A stretch of 64,000 nt of DNA from Bacillota bacterium (GTDB lineage Bacteria; Bacillota; Bacilli; Paenibacillales; Paenibacillaceae): assembly GCA_023391635.1 (NCBI GenBank), contig JAEWAQ010000026.1, forward strand, positions 62,001-126,000, in the 5' to 3' direction. Of the stretch, positions 1 to 8,331 are shown piece after piece. The position numbers and the translations under genes are program-made. Position 1 is the stretch's first letter, and each line of letters opens with the position of its first letter. The notes beneath the pieces were generated by a model, which was not told the origin of the DNA, made no database searches, and saw only the letters and a list, made by a program, of their open reading frames with translations.

Positions 1-508
1 CAATGAGCTCGGAAGGAAGAGACTGGAAGAACGATCGCATGACGAAGAAATTAAAAGCGCTGATGGCGCCGGGAATCATCAGGACCCAGATCGTATCGAG
101 CAGATGGAGCTGCTTGTTCCACAGATAGACAGGGATCAGCGGAGCGCTGAAAATAATCGTAAACAGAATCAGCAGCAAAATCACGCGGGAACCGCGATAC
201 TCCGGCCGCGACAGCGGGTAGGCTAGCGAAGACGTCATGGCCAGGTTGATCAGCGTGCCGACGCTTGCCAGTATGACGGAAATCATAAAGGCTCTCCAGA
301 TCGTATCGTTTTGAATCACGTATTCGTAATTGCTGAGCGTAAAATCGACCGGCCACAAAAATACTTTGCCGTATAAAATCGCGCTGGCACCGCTGAACGA
401 TTTGGCCCATACGTTCACCACCGGTATAATCGTAATGCCTCCGATCAATCCCAGGAATACGATATTGAACGCTTGGAAAATCCGCATTCCCCTCGTTCTA
501 TTTCTCAT
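1..508 (-). CDS. Carbohydrate ABC transporter permease, YtcP/LplC type (3' part beyond window)
   Basis: Inner-membrane permease subunit of a CUT1-type sugar importer. About 169 codons are visible and the reading frame is open to the left edge, so the C-terminal half with the EAA loop is missing. The visible part begins MRNRTRGMRIFQAFN and has hydrophobic spans near residues 14-32, 70-95, 104-122 and 135-155. The phrase FTLSNYEYVI followed by SLAYPLSRP is typical of the YtcP/LplC branch. The ATG at 508 is preceded by AGGAGGTGAGG; another ATG at 513 runs straight into a stop. It lies 14 bases behind the partner permease, so the two are one transcript. The solute-binding protein is expected just outside the window. 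Confidence 0.9.
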   Translation of the reverse strand, partial: MRNRTRGMRIFQAFNIVFLGLIGGITIIPVVNVWAKSFSGASAILYGKVFLWPVDFTLSNYEYVIQNDTIWRAFMISVILASVGTLINLAMTSSLAYPLSRPEYRGSRVILLLILFTIIFSAPLIPVYLWNKQLHLLDTIWVLMIPGAISAFNFFVMRSFFQSLPSELI

Positions 509-522
509 CTCATCCTCACCTC

Positions 523-1479
523 CTAATACAAGCTCTCGCCAGTCGCTTTGCGGCTGATCGTATTGCCGACGGTAAGCAACAGCAGCCCGACGACGGATTT
601 GAACATCCCTACGGCGGTCGTATAGCTGAATTGCTGGTTCAGCAACCCCATCCGATAAATATACGTATCGAGAATGTCGCCATTGGAAATGTTCAGCGTG
701 TTCAGGAATACGAATACCCGCTCGAAGCCGAAGTCCAGGAAGTTGCCGACCTGCAGCAGAAAAAGAATGACGATGGTCGGCATGATCGAGGGAAGGGTGA
801 TCGACAGCGTCTGTTTCCAGCGATTCGCTCCGTCCACCTCGGCCGCTTCATACAAATCGGGATTGATGCCGGCGATCGCGGCCAAATAAATGATCGTCCC
901 CCAGCCCGTATCCCGCCAAACTCCTGCTCCTACAAGAACGCCGCGGATATACTCCGCGTCCCCGAGGAAAAACAGGCGTTCAAATCCCAGCCAATCGAGA
1001 AAATGATTCACCAAACCTTGATCGATGCCGAGAACGGCTAAGGAAATACCGCCTATGATGACCCATGACAGAAAATGGGGCATATAGATGACCGTCTGAA
1101 CGACTCGTTTGTACAGCACATGACGAAGTTCGTTCAGCAACAGCGCCGCGATAATCGGGGCAGGGAAGGCGAACAGCAGGTCATAGAAGGCGATTAACAG
1201 CGTATTTTTCAAAATCCGCAAAAAATCCGCATACTGAAACATTCGCTGGAATTGCTCCAGTCCGACCCACTCGCTGCCCGTTATTCCTTTGAAAATATTG
1301 TAATTCTGAAATGCGATAACGCCGCCGGCCATGGGGATATATTTAAATATAAGGAAATAGATGATTCCCGGTACCGAGAGCAAGTACAGCATCTTATGCT
1401 TCGCTATATAGCGAAGCAATGGCATCTCCCGGAATTGGCGGGCAGGCGGGCGGACTGCCGTTGCCGATTGATCGTTCAC
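523..1479 (-). CDS. Carbohydrate ABC transporter permease, LplB type
   Basis: First permease subunit of the left-hand sugar importer, 318 residues, a normal length for LplB-like proteins. It starts at a GTG with AAGGAGGG eight bases upstream. A cytoplasmic N-terminal tail of about 30 residues is followed by hydrophobic segments (LYLLSVPGIIYFLIF near 33-47, then five more). The EAA loop that docks the ATPase reads LYEAAEVDGANRWKQ, about residues 204-218. It sits 96 bases downstream of the sensor kinase and 14 bases upstream of the second permease. No ATPase gene is nearby, as is usual for this family, which shares an MsmX/UgpC-type ATPase. The substrate is not readable from the sequence. Confidence 0.92.
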   Translation of the reverse strand: MNDQSATAVRPPARQFREMPLLRYIAKHKMLYLLSVPGIIYFLIFKYIPMAGGVIAFQNYNIFKGITGSEWVGLEQFQRMFQYADFLRILKNTLLIAFYDLLFAFPAPIIAALLLNELRHVLYKRVVQTVIYMPHFLSWVIIGGISLAVLGIDQGLVNHFLDWLGFERLFFLGDAEYIRGVLVGAGVWRDTGWGTIIYLAAIAGINPDLYEAAEVDGANRWKQTLSITLPSIMPTIVILFLLQVGNFLDFGFERVFVFLNTLNISNGDILDTYIYRMGLLNQQFSYTTAVGMFKSVVGLLLLTVGNTISRKATGESLY

Positions 1480-1575
1480 AAAGATGACCCTCCTTGTTGA
1501 TTGGTCTCCTTATGGTATCGCCTGCAATTCCGGATGAACAGGAAATCATTTTATCCATCATGGTTTTTTTTTAGG

Positions 1576-3372
1576 TCATTCGACAAAGAAGCGGTCTCTG
1601 CCTTCGCGGCGCATGCGGATGGTGACTCTCGTCCCCTTGCCCGGCTCGCCGTCGATCGATAAGCCGTATTGTTCGCCGAAAGCCATCTGGATGCGCCGGT
1701 GCACATTGAGCATCCCGATGCTGTCCCCGAGCCTGCCTTGGGGCATTTTGCCGGAAAGCCGGTTCGACAGCAGCGACGATCTGATCTCCGCAAGCCTGTC
1801 TGCGGATATCCCTGCCCCGTTGTCCTCGATCGTCATCAACAAATCATCTTCAGCCGTCCAGGCGTGAATGCGAATGCGATGCTGCTCGGCAATGCGTTTG
1901 CGGAAGCCATGTTCGAATGCGTTCTCGACCAACGGCTGCAGCGTGAATCTCACCATCTTCTCGAGCAGCAACTCGGGCGGAATGTCCACATCGATTTCAA
2001 ATTCGCGCTCCAGACGATGATTGAGAATGATCAAGTAATTCCGAATATGGTTCAGTTCGTTCGCAATCGTAATCTCGTTCAGATTCGTGTGAAGGGCATA
2101 TCGCAGCATGAAAGCCAACGCATCGACGATTTCCCGAATTTCCCGGGAATCCTCGATGACCGCATAGCAATTGATCGTCTCTAACGTGTTGTATAGAAAA
2201 TGCGGATTGATCTGCAGCTGCAAGGCTTGGTATTCGGCACGCTGGCGCTCGAGCTCGGATTTATATACCTTGTCGATCATTTCCGAGAGCCTCTTCACCA
2301 TCTTGTTATAGCTCAGGGTCAGCGACCCGATCTCGTCTTTTCTCGTCAACTCCCGGATCATCCGCCAATTGCCCCGCTCCGTCTGACGCATGCCTTCTTT
2401 CAAGATCTGGATCGGCTTGTTGATGGATTGGGCAAACCGGTAAGCCATCCATAATCCGAGCACCAGCGCGAAAACGCCGACTGCCATGACGACATTTCGG
2501 ACCACGGTGGCCGGCAGGCGCAGTTCCTCCATAGGGACGGAAACGACAAGCTTCCAGCGGGAATAAGAGGAATCCGCCCACACGAACATATGCCTCGATC
2601 CGGATTCGTCCGTGGCAATGAACGTGTCCGCGCCCCCTTGCAAAGAATCGGAGATGAACGCAGGAACCGGTTGTCCGAATTCAGCGTTGTCGGGATGGAA
2701 AATATAGCGATTGTCCGAATCCACGATAAAAAAATAGCCGCCATTCCCCAGATCGATTTTCTCCCACAGCGTCGATAGCTCCGCCACATTGATCTCCATG
2801 GCCAGCACGCCGTTATAATCGTAGGAGGAATATCCGCGCAACGGACGCACCAGCGTAATGACCCGCCGCTCCGAATCCGGCCTCAAGGCCGTGTTGAGAA
2901 TCCGCATTCGGTTGTCTCCACCGATAATATCCATGTACGAATCATACAACTCCCGAGGCCGGTCGATCTCATAATACGGGGCAACATAATTGTTCTCGAG
3001 AATGTATCGGCCGTGCTCGCCCAGCAAATAGATGGAATTCAAATGCGGAAAATGCTCGAATGCGGTGGTGAACGCGCCTCTCTTAATTCTATCCAGGTAC
3101 GTAATGTAGGAGTAGCTGTCATTTTCCTCGATGTCCAGAAATCGCTTCACGCTATCATTCATGAGGAGGACGTTGCTGGCCCGCTCGTAGCTTTGCAGAT
3201 ACAACTCCGACTGATGGAGCGTACCGCTGACGATCTGCTGCAGCCGACTCTCCTGCTGCTCGTCCAGCACCTTCGATGCGGCCACATAGGAAATCATTCC
3301 GACCAATGACAAGGTGACGACAATGACGGTCGTAAAATACAGAATGAGTCGTCGTGACAAGGAGAAATTCAT
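1576..3372 (-). CDS. YesM-type sensor histidine kinase
   Basis: Membrane sensor kinase of the His_kinase (PF06580) family, 598 residues from the ATG at 3372; a GTG at 3381 is an alternative, but the AGGCGG upstream suits the ATG better. Counted from the GTG, there is a membrane span at about 11-33, an extracellular sensing region (Cache-like, inferred) to about 290, a second span at 293-313 and a HAMP-like linker. The phospho-acceptor motif INPHFLYNTLE contains His394. The ATP-binding part has LVENAFEHG (N box) and EDNGAGIS (G1 box). It is 12 bases behind its response regulator and upstream of two permeases, so it probably senses the sugar or its binding protein and controls this transporter. 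Confidence 0.92.
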   Translation of the reverse strand: MNFSLSRRLILYFTTVIVVTLSLVGMISYVAASKVLDEQQESRLQQIVSGTLHQSELYLQSYERASNVLLMNDSVKRFLDIEENDSYSYITYLDRIKRGAFTTAFEHFPHLNSIYLLGEHGRYILENNYVAPYYEIDRPRELYDSYMDIIGGDNRMRILNTALRPDSERRVITLVRPLRGYSSYDYNGVLAMEINVAELSTLWEKIDLGNGGYFFIVDSDNRYIFHPDNAEFGQPVPAFISDSLQGGADTFIATDESGSRHMFVWADSSYSRWKLVVSVPMEELRLPATVVRNVVMAVGVFALVLGLWMAYRFAQSINKPIQILKEGMRQTERGNWRMIRELTRKDEIGSLTLSYNKMVKRLSEMIDKVYKSELERQRAEYQALQLQINPHFLYNTLETINCYAVIEDSREIREIVDALAFMLRYALHTNLNEITIANELNHIRNYLIILNHRLEREFEIDVDIPPELLLEKMVRFTLQPLVENAFEHGFRKRIAEQHRIRIHAWTAEDDLLMTIEDNGAGISADRLAEIRSSLLSNRLSGKMPQGRLGDSIGMLNVHRRIQMAFGEQYGLSIDGEPGKGTRVTIRMRREGRDRFFVE

Positions 3373-3384
3373 GACCGGCACCGC

Positions 3385-4440
3385 CTATTCGATTCCTAGC
3401 TTGGAACGATACTCTGTCGGAGAGACGCCGAACCACTTCTTGAACGTCTTGGCAAAATGCGAATAGTCCGTATAGCCGACCTCTTCGGCGATATCGTACA
3501 TGCGGTGCGAAGCATGATGCAGCAGCCGCTGCGCCTGCTCCATCCTCTTCTTCATGCGAAAATGGACGAAGGTCTCATTCGTCGTCTGTTTGAATAGTTG
3601 ACTGAGATACGAAGGATTAAGACCCAAGTAAACGGCCACTTCTTCCAGGGACACTTCCTTATTCAGATGCGATTCGATGTAGTCCTTGGCCGCTTCGATC
3701 GGATCAATGACGTTCCCCTTGCGTTTGCGCTGCAAATCTTGAAAAAGGGACTGAATCGCTTGTTCGAATTGTCGGTAGATGTGCGGTTCATCGGTCTCGC
3801 TTGAGTCCGTCAACAAATCCGGCACCTGATGAAACGGATAGACGTCCTTCTGGTTCAGCAGCTTGACCACGCGATTCAGTCCGTCCTGGTACAGTTGGAC
3901 CCTATCCTGACTCGTCAGATGAAGGGCATCGGTATAACGCTTCCAATCGGATAGACTCTCGCTCAGCTTATCTTCATGAAGATACCAGATCGCATCGCTG
4001 ATCTGATCCATGCCGATTTCGAATTGCCGAACGGGAACGCTCGTCCGGGCATGCGATTTGCCGGCGCCGTCGATCAGCTTGTCCAGCACGCTGTTCATCT
4101 CGTCCGATCGAACCGGCTTCAGCAGGTATTCCTTCACGCCATAAGACAAGCATTGCTGCGCATATTGGAATTCACCATAGCCGGAAATCACGACGACCTG
4201 CAGGGGCCAACCTTCCTTCTGAATGATTCGGGAGAGTTCGATCCCGTCCATATCGGACATTCGGATATCGGTAAATACGAAGTGGGGAAGAGATTCTTTC
4301 AACCGCTCAAGCGCTTCTTCTCCCGATGAAGCGACGCGAATGGCGTTGATCGGTCGGCCGCTCACTTCGATCATCTTCTTCAGCCCCTTGCGAATGATCG
4401 GTTCATCGTCAACGATGAGGACATTATAGCCCGTTGCCAT
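3385..4440 (-). CDS. YesN-type response regulator (REC plus AraC HTH)
   Basis: DNA-binding partner of the adjacent kinase, 351 residues. The N-terminal receiver domain holds the acidic pair in VDDEP and the phospho-acceptor Asp58 in FTDIRMSDMDG. The middle has no recognisable domain. The last 100 residues are an AraC double helix-turn-helix, with AVYLGLNPSYLSQLFKQ and YDIAEEVGYTDYSHFAK as the two recognition units. The ATG at 4440 follows AAAGGAGCGGG. It is first in the row regulator-kinase-permease-permease and diverges from the enolase-superfamily gene across a 106-base gap, which may be controlled in both directions. Confidence 0.93.
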   Translation of the reverse strand: MATGYNVLIVDDEPIIRKGLKKMIEVSGRPINAIRVASSGEEALERLKESLPHFVFTDIRMSDMDGIELSRIIQKEGWPLQVVVISGYGEFQYAQQCLSYGVKEYLLKPVRSDEMNSVLDKLIDGAGKSHARTSVPVRQFEIGMDQISDAIWYLHEDKLSESLSDWKRYTDALHLTSQDRVQLYQDGLNRVVKLLNQKDVYPFHQVPDLLTDSSETDEPHIYRQFEQAIQSLFQDLQRKRKGNVIDPIEAAKDYIESHLNKEVSLEEVAVYLGLNPSYLSQLFKQTTNETFVHFRMKKRMEQAQRLLHHASHRMYDIAEEVGYTDYSHFAKTFKKWFGVSPTEYRSKLGIE

Positions 4441-4546
4441 TCGAACCCGCTCCTTTCAATCTAAAAAAAAGCCCCGCTGTCCTAAAATAAAACTATGTTC
4501 ATGCGCTCCGAGCGAACGGTAAAGTAAGTTCAGGAGGAGATCCGAT

Positions 4547-5707
4547 ATGAACGCAGCGACGATTGTCGATTTGCAAGCCATTCCCCTTGCGGTACGTTGG
4601 GAAGATCTATACGGGGGAATCGAGAACGTCCCCCCAACCTTGCTCCGTCCTTCCTCTAATTTTCAAGGTATTCCACGCAAAGGTCAATTTTCGACCCTTG
4701 TCACAGTAACCGACAGCAACGGAGAGGTCGGCATCGGGGAAGCTTGGGGGCTCCCTCACGCCGGCGTGACGGCGATAATCGTCAATGATTTGGTCCGCCA
4801 GGCAGCGATTGGACGGGACGCGGACGACATCGACGGCTTGTGGGAAGTTCTGACCAAGGCGGCCGAAGGCATCGGCCATACCCGCGGATTCATGATGGAG
4901 GCGATCAGCGGGCTCGATATCGCCCTGTGGGATCTGCGCGGCAAGCGAACGGGCAAACCGATATCCGATATGGTCGGTGGGCGCGTGCGCGACCGTATCG
5001 CCTGTTATGCCAGCCCGATCCGCTTCAATGACGACACCCGGGATACGATCGCGAATGCGCGGGAATTTATCGATGCGGGATTTACGGCCGTGAAGGTGAA
5101 GGCGGGGCGGGCCGTCGAGAAGGACGTTGCCTATATCGCCGCCATACGCGAAGCATTGGGCCCGCATATCCGCATCATGGTCGACGTGAATTGCGGCTGG
5201 GACGCGGAGCGAACCGTACGCTTCGCGAAAGCCGTTGCGCCTTACGATATCTATTGGATCGAGGAACCGATTCCGCCCGATCGGCCCGACGAACTGGCCG
5301 CGATCCGTCGTGCCGCCGGCATCCGCATCAGTACCGGGGAGAACGATTATACCGTGCAGCAGTTCCGCCAGTTGATCGAGAAGGAAGCGGTCGACGTGTT
5401 GAACCCGAACATTACTCGCTGCGGAGGCATTACCGGTCTGCTGCGCATCCGGCAGCTGGCTGAACCGGCCGGCGTGGATATTTCCCTTCACGGCGTAGGC
5501 TCCGGCATCATGCTGGCCGCTTCTCTGCAGGTCATGAGCGCGTTCCGAAACGGAACGTGCATGGAATATAATCGCTTCCCCAACCCGCTCCGGGAACATC
5601 TGGTTTCCCCCAAGGCAATCTTTCACGACAGCTGCCTCGAGGTGCCCGGCGGTCCCGGGCTCGGCGTCGAACTGCGGGAGGACGTTGTCGATCGTTATCG
5701 CCAATAG
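4547..5707 (+). CDS. Enolase-superfamily (mandelate racemase/muconate lactonizing type) sugar-acid enzyme
   Basis: Probable acid-sugar dehydratase or epimerase, 386 residues, a normal length. The N-terminal capping domain covers about 1-130 and the barrel about 140-370. Metal ligands are visible as Asp213 (VDVNCGW), Glu239/240 (WIEEP) and Glu265 (STGEN). The KxK base motif is Lys183-Val-Lys185, and His315 sits in SLHGVGSG. The position that usually holds the Asp partner of that His reads NPNITRCGG, with Asn288, so the usual His-Asp pair appears altered. The start has a strong AGGAGGAGA. It diverges from a sugar-transporter regulator, which suggests a role in catabolism of the imported sugar acid. 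The substrate cannot be assigned. Confidence 0.85.
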   Translation: MNAATIVDLQAIPLAVRWEDLYGGIENVPPTLLRPSSNFQGIPRKGQFSTLVTVTDSNGEVGIGEAWGLPHAGVTAIIVNDLVRQAAIGRDADDIDGLWEVLTKAAEGIGHTRGFMMEAISGLDIALWDLRGKRTGKPISDMVGGRVRDRIACYASPIRFNDDTRDTIANAREFIDAGFTAVKVKAGRAVEKDVAYIAAIREALGPHIRIMVDVNCGWDAERTVRFAKAVAPYDIYWIEEPIPPDRPDELAAIRRAAGIRISTGENDYTVQQFRQLIEKEAVDVLNPNITRCGGITGLLRIRQLAEPAGVDISLHGVGSGIMLAASLQVMSAFRNGTCMEYNRFPNPLREHLVSPKAIFHDSCLEVPGGPGLGVELREDVVDRYRQ

Positions 5708-5742
5708 AGGCTGAACCGGCGTACCGGCCGAACCTCCTTCGT

Positions 5743-6549
5743 TCATAACGGTACGCTGATTCTTTTCCTTTGCTTGAAGTATACCCATTCTTTGAATCCG
5801 ATTTCCTTCAACCGCTTCGCGACAAGCTCGAAATCATCCGCCACACGAGCCGGGACATGCGCATCCGAACCCATCGTGACCTTAACGCCCGCATGCAGCG
5901 CCAATTCGAGAATGCGATCGGACGGATACCAACCGCCAACATCCTTGGTGCTGCCGGACGTATTGATCTCGATCGTCATCCCGCATTCGCCGATAGCCTT
6001 GATCGATTTCTCCAGATTGCGGGAAGGGATATCGCTGAATGCCGGGTAACGTCCCTTCATCGCGTCGATATGCCCCAGAATATCGAACATCCCGCTGCGG
6101 GCAGATTGCACGATCAGATCATGGTAGGCGTCCTTGAGCCTGATTTTCTCCTCGTCGTCCAGATCGTCCCAGCGCTGCCGATTGAAGATCGTAATGCCTT
6201 CCACATAGTGTACGGAACCGATGACATAGTCAAGCGGGAACTGTGAATAAACATGGCTGTAGGCGAGTGCATGCTCGGGGAAATAATCGGATTCCACCGC
6301 CAGCAGCACATCAATCTGCCCTTCATACTTCTTCTTCAGGTCCAGCACTTCCCGAACGTACCGGGGAAACTCGCTCTTGGCCATGGCGATGCCCGGCCAG
6401 GGCCGATCCTCCTCCATCCCGAAAAAGGGAGAGTGATCGGATATGCCGATCACCTTGAGTCCTTGCTGCAGAGCGGATTGAATATATTCCTCGATGTTTC
6501 CTTCCGCATGACCGCATCGATCGTGGTGGGTGTGCAAATCGAATTTCAT
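5743..6549 (-). CDS. PHP-domain phosphoesterase, HisJ (histidinol-phosphatase) family
   Basis: Metal-dependent phosphoesterase of the PHP superfamily, 268 residues. The metal-binding motifs are in order: DLHTHHD (His6, His8), GISDHSPF, the ESDYF region, GHIDAMKGR and GSDAH near the C-terminus. Histidine-pathway HisJ proteins share this architecture, but no his gene is nearby and the partner is a glycerophosphodiesterase, so it may act on another small phosphate ester. The ATG overlaps the stop of the upstream gene by four bases (ATGA), so the two proteins are translationally coupled. It converges on the enolase-superfamily gene with a 35-base gap. Confidence 0.88.
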   Translation of the reverse strand: MKFDLHTHHDRCGHAEGNIEEYIQSALQQGLKVIGISDHSPFFGMEEDRPWPGIAMAKSEFPRYVREVLDLKKKYEGQIDVLLAVESDYFPEHALAYSHVYSQFPLDYVIGSVHYVEGITIFNRQRWDDLDDEEKIRLKDAYHDLIVQSARSGMFDILGHIDAMKGRYPAFSDIPSRNLEKSIKAIGECGMTIEINTSGSTKDVGGWYPSDRILELALHAGVKVTMGSDAHVPARVADDFELVAKRLKEIGFKEWVYFKQRKRISVPL

Positions 6550-7334
6550 CCGAAAACATCACTTCCTCCCGTGACCGTCAGGCGATCAATCGTGTTCGTC
6601 GGTACGTAATCCATCCCGATTTCGATCGCCTTCCGGATGCCTTCTTCCGTATCCTGACACCGGATGCAGACATGAAGGCCAAGCTTGTGCAGGTGCTTGA
6701 TATCCGATTCCGGCACGAGGAAGGGGTCTGCGTAATCCAGCTGAATGCCCGCATTCCCCAACTCGCTTAGCTTCGACGCGGTTTCCATATTGCTCAAGAT
6801 GTGGTGGATATAAAGACGGTCCGTCATTCCCCTGACTTCTTCCAGCAACGGCAAGCTAAAAGCGGAGATAACGGAGTACTCTTCCATGTTATACTCCTTC
6901 ACCATTTCAACGACGTCTCGCACGATGTTGTCGGCCTTCAATTCGATAAATGGAACGCTCCCGTAATACCGGCATATCCGCAGATACTGTTCGAACGTCG
7001 GCATCTTGCGTTGTTCCGGCGACAAGGCTGCCACGTGATTCCCGACATCGAGCGAATGCTTCCGTATGTCTTCCCAGGTCATCTCGCTGATCTTCCCTGT
7101 GCCGTCATACATTTTGTCAATCGTATAGTCATGATTGCATACGAGAACGCCATCCGCCGTAACGTGGACATCGGTCTCGATTGCCCAGAATCGCTTGGCG
7201 CCGGCTGCATGGAAGGCGGGCAACGAATTTTCAGGCCCGTATGCGGTGAAGCCGCGGTGGGCAAGCAACCGGGGATGATGCACGCTGTTGCGAATCGGGA
7301 ATAAGGAGTTCGAGTAACGAAACTTCACTGCCAT
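6546..7334 (-). CDS. Glycerophosphodiester phosphodiesterase family protein
   Basis: GDPD-family enzyme of about 262 residues, which hydrolyses glycerophosphodiesters to an alcohol and glycerol 3-phosphate. The family signature is complete: AHRGFTAYGPENSLPAF, then AIETDVHVTADG and VCNHDYTIDKMYDGTG, with IELKAD in the middle. No signal peptide is visible, so it should be cytoplasmic. The start is uncertain: ATG 7334, GTG 7337 and GTG 7328 are in frame behind GAGGTGATGG, and the last has the best spacing. It is the first gene of a two-gene unit with the PHP phosphoesterase and diverges from an AraC regulator that may control it. Confidence 0.88.
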   Translation of the reverse strand: MAVKFRYSNSLFPIRNSVHHPRLLAHRGFTAYGPENSLPAFHAAGAKRFWAIETDVHVTADGVLVCNHDYTIDKMYDGTGKISEMTWEDIRKHSLDVGNHVAALSPEQRKMPTFEQYLRICRYYGSVPFIELKADNIVRDVVEMVKEYNMEEYSVISAFSLPLLEEVRGMTDRLYIHHILSNMETASKLSELGNAGIQLDYADPFLVPESDIKHLHKLGLHVCIRCQDTEEGIRKAIEIGMDYVPTNTIDRLTVTGGSDVFG

Positions 7335-7348
7335 CACCTCGGATCGGA

Positions 7349-7376
7349 TTGTTGAATTAAACGATTCCCTTATGAT
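7349..7376 (+). promoter_or_regulatory. Putative sigma-A promoter for the AraC regulator
   Basis: TTGTTG at 7349-7354 and TATGAT at 7371-7376 are separated by 16 bases, giving a start near 7383 and a leader of about 44 bases before the regulator. The reverse complement of the same -10 region reads TATCAT, so the divergent GDPD gene may use an overlapping promoter. Seen by eye only. Confidence 0.45.
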
Positions 7377-7426
7377 ACCATCTGGTTAATCAACGAATAT
7401 ACACATCGGGTTAGAGGGCGAATGCA

Positions 7427-8278
7427 TTGAATGACGCACTGGGCGAATTACACAATATGATCCCTCATTTTACGCAAGTCGTGCACAGGCAAGTCGACGG
7501 TTCGTGGGTCAATCGCAAGCAGGTATGGACAACGCATTCCTTCATCCTGGTGTACGATGGGGAAGCGGTTATCGGATGCAACGAAGAACGGCGCGTATCC
7601 CAAGGCGATCTGATCTACTTCAAGCCTGGCGACGTAAGATGGGGATACACGTTCGAGCATAACCCCATGAAATGCTATGGCATGGATTTTCAATATGCTT
7701 GTCTCACCTATGACGACGATCAATGGCATAAGAAGGATATTCCGCTGCCCATCAGCTCATTTCTTCATATTAAAGACGCCCATCTATTTTCACGAATACT
7801 CTCTCTCTTCCAGACGCTTACCCAAGAATGGATATCGCCGAATACGTTCAATAAAGTCATTCGCGAACGAGCCTATTTCATGGAAATTCTGAATCTGTTA
7901 TTCCTCTGGAATAGTTCCAAGCAATCGCTCAATTACGACAAGATCCGCAAAGTCGAGAAGGTATCTCAATATATTCTGGACCATTACACCCATCGAATCA
8001 AGCTGCAAGAGCTTGCCGACTACATCCAGCTCAGTCCCTCTTATTTGCAGGCGATCTTCAAGGAAATCACCGGCAGCACGCCGATTGAGTATCTGATTCG
8101 CGTGCGCATGAACAAAGCGAAAGAATGGATCAAGGAAGGGCGCCATTCGATCAGAGAAATATCGGAATTCGTCGGATTTCATGATGCTTTCTACTTCAGC
8201 AAGTGCTTCAAGAAGAGCGAGGGGATGTCCCCCACAGAGTATCGAAGCATCGTCTCCTCGCAGAAGCATTTCGTGTAA
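7427..8278 (+). CDS. AraC-family transcriptional regulator with N-terminal cupin
   Basis: Transcription factor of 283 residues. Residues 1-130 resemble an AraC_binding cupin (FILVYDGEAVIGCNEE, then QGDLIYFKPGDVRWGY). The C-terminal 100 residues form the double helix-turn-helix, with LADYIQLSPSYLQAIFKE and ISEFVGFHDAFYFSKCFK, ending in MSPTEYRS. The start is a TTG at 7427 behind AGAGGG; the two nearby ATGs are out of frame and hit early stops, and the next in-frame ATG is residue 11. It is transcribed away from the GDPD/PHP pair, the most likely targets. A strong hairpin follows the stop. Confidence 0.9.
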   Translation: MNDALGELHNMIPHFTQVVHRQVDGSWVNRKQVWTTHSFILVYDGEAVIGCNEERRVSQGDLIYFKPGDVRWGYTFEHNPMKCYGMDFQYACLTYDDDQWHKKDIPLPISSFLHIKDAHLFSRILSLFQTLTQEWISPNTFNKVIRERAYFMEILNLLFLWNSSKQSLNYDKIRKVEKVSQYILDHYTHRIKLQELADYIQLSPSYLQAIFKEITGSTPIEYLIRVRMNKAKEWIKEGRHSIREISEFVGFHDAFYFSKCFKKSEGMSPTEYRSIVSSQKHFV

Positions 8279-8280
8279 GG

Positions 8281-8320
8281 AAGAACAAGGACGCCAGCCT
8301 GGCAGCCTTGTTCTTCTTTT
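8281..8320 (+). terminator. Intrinsic terminator after the AraC gene
   Basis: A perfect 10-bp stem AAGAACAAGG / CCTTGTTCTT (8281-8290 with 8306-8315) has an extra inner pairing GCCA/TGGC and is followed by CTTTT. It lies between convergent genes and may also serve the minus-strand FAD oxidoreductase, although the T run is weaker in that direction. Confidence 0.8.
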
Positions 8321-8331
8321 ATGATCATCCT

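Noticed and set aside
1479..1576. Promoter between the left sensor kinase and permease genes
   Set aside because: A TACCAT is present, but no -35 at a proper distance and no resemblance in spacing to the conserved module of the glycan locus, so I do not call it.
4607..5788. 393-codon minus-strand frame opposite the enolase-superfamily gene
   Set aside because: Antisense shadow: the plus-strand frame carries all the family motifs and a good ribosome-binding site.
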